DNA from: an uncultured Bacteroidales bacterium
GTDB lineage: Bacteria > Bacteroidota > Bacteroidia > Bacteroidales > UBA932
Length of the DNA stretch: 38,918 nt
Reading direction: 5' to 3'
Assembly: GCA_945870315.1 (NCBI GenBank)
Contig: CAMBRR010000001.1
Location: 77,179 to 116,096, forward strand
Positions 34,440 through 38,918 of this stretch are shown piece by piece. Within the stretch, counting starts at the first letter, position 1. Each line of letters starts with the position of its first letter. The position numbers and the translations under genes were made by a program. The notes under the pieces were generated by a model. It saw only the letters and a list, made by a program, of their open reading frames with translations. It searched no databases and was not told the DNA's origin.

Positions 34440-34922
34440 ATGCGTAGATTCAAATATATACTTTATTCGTTGATGGCAATTTGCCTTTTCTCCATCACTG
34501 CATGTGAGAGTGAGAAGGACCTCATTATTCTTAGCGGGGAATTGCCATCCAAGGTCAAGGCACTTTATCTTGTCGGCAATGCCACACCGAAAAATCCGAC
34601 TTGGGATATTGACAACCTCGATCTGTTGGAACAATCTGAAGAAGACAAATTCCTTTGGGTATACCATGGAGAACTCAGGACTGACAGCAGATTCAAACTT
34701 TGTATGAGAACAGGTACCTGGGCGCAGCCTTTCATTCATCCCGTAGTCAATGAGGAACCGATAGGAAAAGACGCTGTTACAGGCAAAAAAATGCAGGCTC
34801 CGAGACAAGGAGGGGATGATGAGTTGTGGGCCGTTCTGGAGGGCGGCATTTACACTCTTACATTCAACCTCCGTGATTTCAGCTGGAGCAGTGTCTATGA
34901 AGGACCTGTCCCTCAGGAATGA
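34440..34922 (+). CDS. small SusE/SusF-like lipoprotein
   Basis: A 160-residue lipoprotein with signal MRRFKYILYSLMAICLFSITAC (Cys 22). The remainder is one domain reading KALYLVGNATPKNPTWDIDN, then FLWVYHGELRTDSRFKLC and YTLTFNLRDFSW. The LYLVGxATPxxWxxxN pattern followed by a beta strand ending in FKF/FKL is that of the starch-binding SusE/SusF C-terminal domains. Position after susD is typical for surface glycan-binding proteins. It is much shorter than SusE (about 390 residues) and contains one binding-type module only. The start is 19 bases after the susD stop. Confidence 0.75.
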   Translation: MRRFKYILYSLMAICLFSITACESEKDLIILSGELPSKVKALYLVGNATPKNPTWDIDNLDLLEQSEEDKFLWVYHGELRTDSRFKLCMRTGTWAQPFIHPVVNEEPIGKDAVTGKKMQAPRQGGDDELWAVLEGGIYTLTFNLRDFSWSSVYEGPVPQE

Positions 34923-34955
34923 CAAGATTTGGAGATTTTTAATTGAAGCATTTAT

Positions 34956-37595
34956 ATGAAAACCAAGAATTATTTAATGATATTGATTGTGACTCTTTGC
35001 TCGCCGGTTCTGTGCTCGTGCACTGATTATGGCGAAATGATGACTCCTTCCGACAGCGACAGGGTCACACTTCCTGAGCTTCCGCATATAGAGAATATGC
35101 ACTCGTACAAGGCACCTCTGTACTGGTCCATATACGAACACATGAAAACCGGGGATGCAGAAGGACGTGGTCCTGATGAATGTGTCTATACGCTTGAACA
35201 ATGGATTGAGGTCCTTGACTGGATGCAGAGGGAACTGTTACCCTTCGGCTATGACATGGTATGTACGGACGGGTCAGGAACATTCAGGGCGGAGGACGGG
35301 TCTCCATATATGACTCACCAGTCCTCTCTGGACTTTAAGGAGTTTGTACAGGCAGCCCACGCCAGAGGAATCCGTGTCGGCATTTATGACAACCCGATGT
35401 GGGTACATTGCGGTGAGGATGTCCTGATACCGGGAACGGAATATACAGCCGGCTCTCTGATTTATGATCCAGACAGTGATGAATATGTGGTGCATCCGGG
35501 CCACAAGGATATATGGCATGTCTGGGCTCTGGCAACACATGCCGGAGCAAGGGAATGGATTGACGGATTTTTCAAATACTATCACGAGATTGGTGTGGAT
35601 ATGATCCGTATGGATTTCCTCAACTGGTATGAAGACGGATACAGCCGCCTTGAACAGGATTACTGCGGACCGGGCTATGGTCGTGTCAATTATGCCAAGG
35701 CCATTTCCTGGTGCGCCGAGTCTGCAAATAAATATGGCATTTTCCTTTCTCTCGTGATGCCAAACCTTTATAATGACGCTGAGATTGAAGCTGAATACAG
35801 CAATATGTTCCGTATTGTTAGCGATACGTGGGATGGCACATGGAGTTTCACTTCCGGTTATGAAAGGGGCAGAAGCTGGGAGAATTGGCCCAACTGTAGA
35901 AACCAGTTCGACGGCTTTACTAAATGGAGCCATCTGGCAGGCAAAGGCAAGGTGATATTGGACGGCGATTTCACCCGTCTCAACACTTACGCTTCAGATG
36001 CTGAAAAAGAGTTTGCAATCTCTATCCAACTGATGGCCGGCGGACCTATTGCGGCAAGCGACCGTCCTACAACCATGGGCGACAACATCCGTTTCTATAC
36101 CAATACCGAAATGCTCGCGCTCAATGCTGACAGATTTGTGGGCCATCCGCTTGATGATGCCTTGAACAGCCCCGGAAGCAATATATGGTACGGAGACATG
36201 ACTGACGGCAGCCATATTATCGGTTTCTTCAACCGCGAAGATGTGGAACAGGAATTTTCACTTAAGTTTTCCGAACTCGGCTTCTCCGGAGAATATGATG
36301 TCCGCGATCTTTGGAAACATGCGGATGAGGGAAGAGCTTCTGAACTCCATCCTATTGTGCCTGCCCACGGTTGTAAAATTGTGAAACTTACAAATGGCGC
36401 TACCGTGGAGGCTCCGGATAAAATCTATGTTTTGGGCTCTAATGTGGAGGTAAATGCATTGTCTCCGAACTGGGAACCTAAAAACCCTACAGCTGTGGTT
36501 GACGTTGTCAATGGCGAAGCTACGCTGGTCATCACATCTCTCGCTGATGAGCCTGTACAATTGAATGTCTATACGGCTTCTCCTCAGGAGTGTACAGCAG
36601 CGGGTGATGACGCCATGTGGGGACTTGTCAATGAAACGTCAATTGTTCCGATTTCTATGGAAAAATCACAATTCGGAGCGGTGCAGGGCTTGAAGAACAA
36701 TTCCTATCTCACTATTCCGTATGCAGGAATATGGACAGTAAAATACACAGATGGTATTACCAAAGCGGTTGTTACCTACGAGAAATTCGTTCCTGAAGGT
36801 ACTCCTGAGAAAATCTATCTTCTCGGCTCTAATGTGGATGTCAATGGCATGAAGACCAATTGGGACCCGAAGAATCCTTCTGCAGTGGTTGATGTTTATG
36901 ACGGTGAGGCTACGCTTGTCATAAAATATGAAGGTACGGACCCTGTAAGTCTTAATGTCTATACCGCAACTCCGGAACAGATAGAGACAGCAGAAAATGA
37001 CGGAACGCTTTGGGACGGTGAGGTCGGCCCTATCTCAACTACGTCCATCGTACCGCTGTCTATGGAAAGTCCGGAGTGGGGTAAAGTCCAGGATTTGAAA
37101 AACAAATGTTATCTGACAATTCCGTACGCAGGAATCTGGACGATAAAATACACTGATTTCATCACTAAGGCTATAGTCGGCTACAAGAAACTTGTCCCTG
37201 CTGATGCTCCGAAGAAAATCTATCTTCTCGGCTCGGATGTGGATGTCAACGGAAAGAAGACCAACTGGGATCCTAAGAATCCGACTGCGGTGGTTGATGT
37301 CGTTGACGGTGAGGCTACGCTGGTGATAACCACCACAAAGAATGAATTGCTCAATGTCTACACTGCAACTCCTGAACAGATAGAGGCTGCGGATAAGGAC
37401 GGAACTCTCTGGGACAATAAGGTTGGCCCAATCGGAACGACATCCGTTGTGCCGCTTTCTATGGAGTCTGCAGATTTCGGCAAAGTCCAGGATTTGAAGG
37501 CGGGCTGTTATCTGGAAATACCATACGCCGGCAAATGGACAATACAATATACCGATGGTGTTACCAAGGCGATGGTGACGTACGAAAACAACTAA
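34956..37595 (+). CDS. GH27-like lipoprotein with three C-terminal repeat modules
   Basis: An 879-residue lipoprotein (MKTKNYLMILIVTLCSPVLCSC, Cys 22). Residues ~50-400 form a clan GH-D-like TIM barrel: FGYDMVCTDGSG (~96), HARGIRVGIYDNPMW (~133), GVDMIRMDFLNWYEDG with the probable nucleophile Asp near 219, and MFRIVSDTWDGTWS with the probable acid/base Asp near 290. Next comes IAASDRPTTMGDN..FYTNTEMLALNADRF and a beta sandwich (IIGFFNREDVEQEF, YDVRDLWKHADEG, VPAHGCKIVKL) to ~480, both like GH27 alpha-galactosidases. Residues 486-879 are three tandem copies of an unrecognised module. The usual GH27 MGWNSW start is replaced by YWSIYEH. Alpha-galactosidase or isomaltodextranase-type activity is possible; the substrate is open. 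Confidence 0.72.
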   Translation: MKTKNYLMILIVTLCSPVLCSCTDYGEMMTPSDSDRVTLPELPHIENMHSYKAPLYWSIYEHMKTGDAEGRGPDECVYTLEQWIEVLDWMQRELLPFGYDMVCTDGSGTFRAEDGSPYMTHQSSLDFKEFVQAAHARGIRVGIYDNPMWVHCGEDVLIPGTEYTAGSLIYDPDSDEYVVHPGHKDIWHVWALATHAGAREWIDGFFKYYHEIGVDMIRMDFLNWYEDGYSRLEQDYCGPGYGRVNYAKAISWCAESANKYGIFLSLVMPNLYNDAEIEAEYSNMFRIVSDTWDGTWSFTSGYERGRSWENWPNCRNQFDGFTKWSHLAGKGKVILDGDFTRLNTYASDAEKEFAISIQLMAGGPIAASDRPTTMGDNIRFYTNTEMLALNADRFVGHPLDDALNSPGSNIWYGDMTDGSHIIGFFNREDVEQEFSLKFSELGFSGEYDVRDLWKHADEGRASELHPIVPAHGCKIVKLTNGATVEAPDKIYVLGSNVEVNALSPNWEPKNPTAVVDVVNGEATLVITSLADEPVQLNVYTASPQECTAAGDDAMWGLVNETSIVPISMEKSQFGAVQGLKNNSYLTIPYAGIWTVKYTDGITKAVVTYEKFVPEGTPEKIYLLGSNVDVNGMKTNWDPKNPSAVVDVYDGEATLVIKYEGTDPVSLNVYTATPEQIETAENDGTLWDGEVGPISTTSIVPLSMESPEWGKVQDLKNKCYLTIPYAGIWTIKYTDFITKAIVGYKKLVPADAPKKIYLLGSDVDVNGKKTNWDPKNPTAVVDVVDGEATLVITTTKNELLNVYTATPEQIEAADKDGTLWDNKVGPIGTTSVVPLSMESADFGKVQDLKAGCYLEIPYAGKWTIQYTDGVTKAMVTYENN
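36411..37595 (+). repeat. three tandem copies of a ~130-residue module
   Basis: The copies start at about 36411, 36804 and 37209 (residues 486, 617 and 752). Each reads KIYLLGSxVDVNGxKTNWDP, then KNPTAVVDVVDGEATLVI, LNVYTATPEQIE, a VPLSMES block, and YLTIPYAGIWTIKYTDGITK. Copies 2 and 3 are closer to each other than to copy 1. A fourth copy lies in the next large gene (from 38614). The first strand resembles the LYLVG start of SusE/F modules, which suggests glycan binding, but I do not recognise the family. Confidence 0.85.
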
Positions 37596-37625
37596 TAACA
37601 AAAATCATCTAATAACAAAAATCAT
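37592..37625 (+). repeat. perfect 17-bp tandem duplication
   Basis: CTAATAACAAAAATCAT occurs twice without a gap (37592-37608, 37609-37625). The first copy contains the stop codon of the GH27-like gene and the second ends in the AT of the next ATG, so the duplication covers the translation-initiation region of the small peptide gene. Confidence 0.9.
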
Positions 37626-37764
37626 GAATAATAAAAAGACTTACGAGAAACCTTGGACTATCGTTGAGGCCTTCTCGACCGAAGGAGTGCTTTGCTTAAG
37701 TTATGGCGAAGCAGGTAAAGCCGGAACTGACGGCTCTTATATTGAATTTGAGGAAGAACTTTAA
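37624..37764 (+). CDS. 46-residue peptide with EGVLC motif
   Basis: An open frame from ATG at 37624 encodes 46 residues: MNNKKTYEKPWTIVEAF, STEGVLCLSYGEAGKAG, TDGSYIEFEEEL. It has no signal peptide or membrane helix, one cysteine in EGVLCLS, a basic N-terminal half, and a Gly-rich acidic end. From memory, short Bacteroidales proteins with the plan Y-x-K-P ... V ... E-G-V/M-L-C-x-S occur near surface-lipoprotein and fimbrillin genes; their function is undescribed to my knowledge. It lies 28 bases after the GH27-like gene and 16 bases before the next lipoprotein gene, so it is part of the operon. Coding status is supported by context and motif only. Confidence 0.6.
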   Translation: MNNKKTYEKPWTIVEAFSTEGVLCLSYGEAGKAGTDGSYIEFEEEL

Positions 37765-37780
37765 ATGGGAGGATTGAAAT

Positions 37781-38918
37781 ATGAAAATATCAACAGAAAT
37801 CTTATCGCTGTTTTCGGCAGCCATTTTCGGGATAACAGCCTGTCAACAGGCTTTGAATCATGAAGGACAACAGCCTTCTGCCAAAACACATACTGTAACT
37901 ATCACAGCCGGGATGCCTCAGACAAAGACTGTGGCCTGTATCGGGGAGGACAACGTTGTAAAATATGAATGGACAGCAGAAGACGCCGAGGCCGGAAAAT
38001 TTCATATATATGAAAATGGTGTTGAGGCACAGACTGTGTCTGCTGTATTGAATGAAGGCCTCATGTCGATTTCAGCGACATTTGCCGGAGAGGCCGTTGG
38101 GGAAGCTGAGTACAGCGGATATTTCAATTCAGGAGTACAGTCCAGGCAGAAGACATTTTCTGAAGGATATGATCAGGATTCTGATGTGCTTGTCGCTCAG
38201 GTGACCTCCGGAAATGTTAGTGAGGAGATTAAATTCCCGTTCAAACGCGAGACGGCTTTTGCAAAGATTACGCTCAAAGGCTTAACGGCCGGAGTCTCAG
38301 TCGGCAAGGTGACTGTTGAAGCTCTTGACGGCACTACAGTTCTCGCAGCTGATTATGACAGGACAGACGGCTTTTCTGCAAATGCTGTCTCAAAGATAGA
38401 ATTGGAAGGACCTGTGGCGATTTCCGGGCAGGAGGCTGTTGTTTGGCTGGCCTCTTTGCCGTTTGAGAATGTAAATCTCAGGATTACGGTTGAAACCGTT
38501 GATGGAGAAGGTAATGCCGCAGTATTTCAGAAAGAACTTTCTAAAGCCGTCAGCCTCGAACGGAACAATGTTACTGGATTGACAGTTGCATTGGAGCCGG
38601 AAGTCCCGGTGACGATTCCGGAGAAAATCTATTTTCTCGGCTCGGATGTGGATGTCAACGGAAAGAAGACCAACTGGGATCCTAAGAATCCGACTGCGGT
38701 GGTTGATGTCGTTGACGGTGAGGCTACGCTGGTGATAACCACCACAAAGAATGAATTGCTCAATGTCTACACTGCAACTCCTGAACAGATAGAGGCTGCG
38801 GATAAGAACGGTACTCTCTGGAACAATGATGGCCCAATCGGAACGACATCCGTTGTGCCGCTTTCTATGGAAAGTTCGGAGTGGGGTAAAGTCCAGGGGC
38901 TGAAAAACAAATGCTATC
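37781..38918 (+). CDS. fimbrillin-like lipoprotein with the shared repeat module, 3' end outside window
   Basis: The frame is open from ATG at 37781 to the right edge (379 codons). MKISTEILSLFSAAIFGITAC is a lipoprotein signal (Cys 21). Residues ~32-270 read like a Bacteroidota fimbrillin-type beta-sandwich protein: TVTITAGMPQTKTV, then KFPFKRETAFAKITLKGL and VVWLASLPFENVNLRITVET, typical of FimA/Mfa-like folds that start with a Thr/Lys-Thr strand and have an F-x-R/K-x-x-A-x-x-x-x strand. From 38614 (EKIYFLGSDVDVNGKKTNWD) it contains the module also found three times in the GH27-like protein. The role is probably cell-surface glycan binding or adhesion. Further copies may follow beyond the edge. 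The fimbrillin-like assignment is moderate. Confidence 0.7.
   Translation, partial: MKISTEILSLFSAAIFGITACQQALNHEGQQPSAKTHTVTITAGMPQTKTVACIGEDNVVKYEWTAEDAEAGKFHIYENGVEAQTVSAVLNEGLMSISATFAGEAVGEAEYSGYFNSGVQSRQKTFSEGYDQDSDVLVAQVTSGNVSEEIKFPFKRETAFAKITLKGLTAGVSVGKVTVEALDGTTVLAADYDRTDGFSANAVSKIELEGPVAISGQEAVVWLASLPFENVNLRITVETVDGEGNAAVFQKELSKAVSLERNNVTGLTVALEPEVPVTIPEKIYFLGSDVDVNGKKTNWDPKNPTAVVDVVDGEATLVITTTKNELLNVYTATPEQIEAADKNGTLWNNDGPIGTTSVVPLSMESSEWGKVQGLKNKCY
38634..38806 (+). repeat. 173-bp exact duplicate of 37225-37397
   Basis: Bases 38634-38806 are identical to 37225-37397 in the third module of the GH27-like gene (constant offset 1409). After that the copy diverges, keeps a 41-bp identical block (GGCCCAATCGG ... 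TCTATGGA), and then follows the sequence of module 2 (near 37067-37112) rather than module 3. Confidence 0.95.

Noticed and set aside
33584..34453. 289-residue minus-strand frame opposite susD
   Set aside because: It is a shadow of the susD coding sequence with no family resemblance.
36411..37595. Tandem repeats as a CRISPR-like or phase-variation array
   Set aside because: The repeats are ~400 bp, in frame and encode protein modules, with no short repeat/spacer structure.

Overview
The window looks like a chromosomal segment of a Bacteroidales bacterium (phylum Bacteroidota); the family cannot be fixed from the sequence alone. Supporting signs are: promoters of the Bacteroidota housekeeping type (TAnnTTTG at -7, sometimes TTG about 19 bases upstream); almost no Shine-Dalgarno sequences; a V-type ATPase operon of the Bacteroidota layout (E - DUF2764 - A); a short 306-residue SerA; and a SusC/SusD polysaccharide utilization locus (PUL).

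Layout. Positions 1-24650 are mainly core genes. Most are on the minus strand: V-ATPase subunits A (cut by the window edge), DUF2764 and E; the methionine pair metH-metF; rplS followed by tRNA-Arg(ACG) and a clear intrinsic terminator; the chaperone pair grpE-dnaJ; a metallophosphoesterase lipoprotein; a sugar-type nucleotidyltransferase with a CPBP membrane protease; purB; the serine operon serC-serA-DUF1015; and yigZ-pyrB-pyrI. Plus-strand genes are a DivIC/FtsB-like division protein, a pRiA4b ORF-3-like protein followed by miaA, and an FKBP-type isomerase lipoprotein overlapping a DUF3127 protein with an SSB-like C-terminal tip. recQ is on the minus strand.

Positions 24651-24913 are a scar. 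The 3' end of an IS3-family (IS150-like) transposase gene, with its terminal repeat, is fused to the first ~45 codons of a secreted esterase-like gene. It separates the core genes from the accessory region.

Positions 24946-38918 form a glycan-utilization locus. A minus-strand arm carries a GH3 beta-glucosidase-like lipoprotein, then a GH36-like alpha-galactosidase, then the broken esterase. A plus-strand arm carries SusC (with an N-terminal STN signalling domain), SusD, a SusE/F-like lipoprotein, a GH27-like lipoprotein ending in three tandem copies of an unrecognised ~130-residue module, a 46-residue peptide, and a fimbrillin-like lipoprotein that carries the same module and runs off the window. 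The two arms start from mirror-image copies of one three-block promoter/operator motif with identical spacing, so they are probably switched on by one regulator. The STN domain suggests an ECF sigma/anti-sigma pair, which is not in the window.

The most unusual elements are the mirrored promoters, the shared module (173 bp identical between the two genes, with signs of mosaic exchange), the peptide between them, and strong hairpins placed directly after three Bacteroidota promoters. No CRISPR array, rRNA or intact mobile element was seen, and no stretch over 300 bases lacks a gene or gene remnant.
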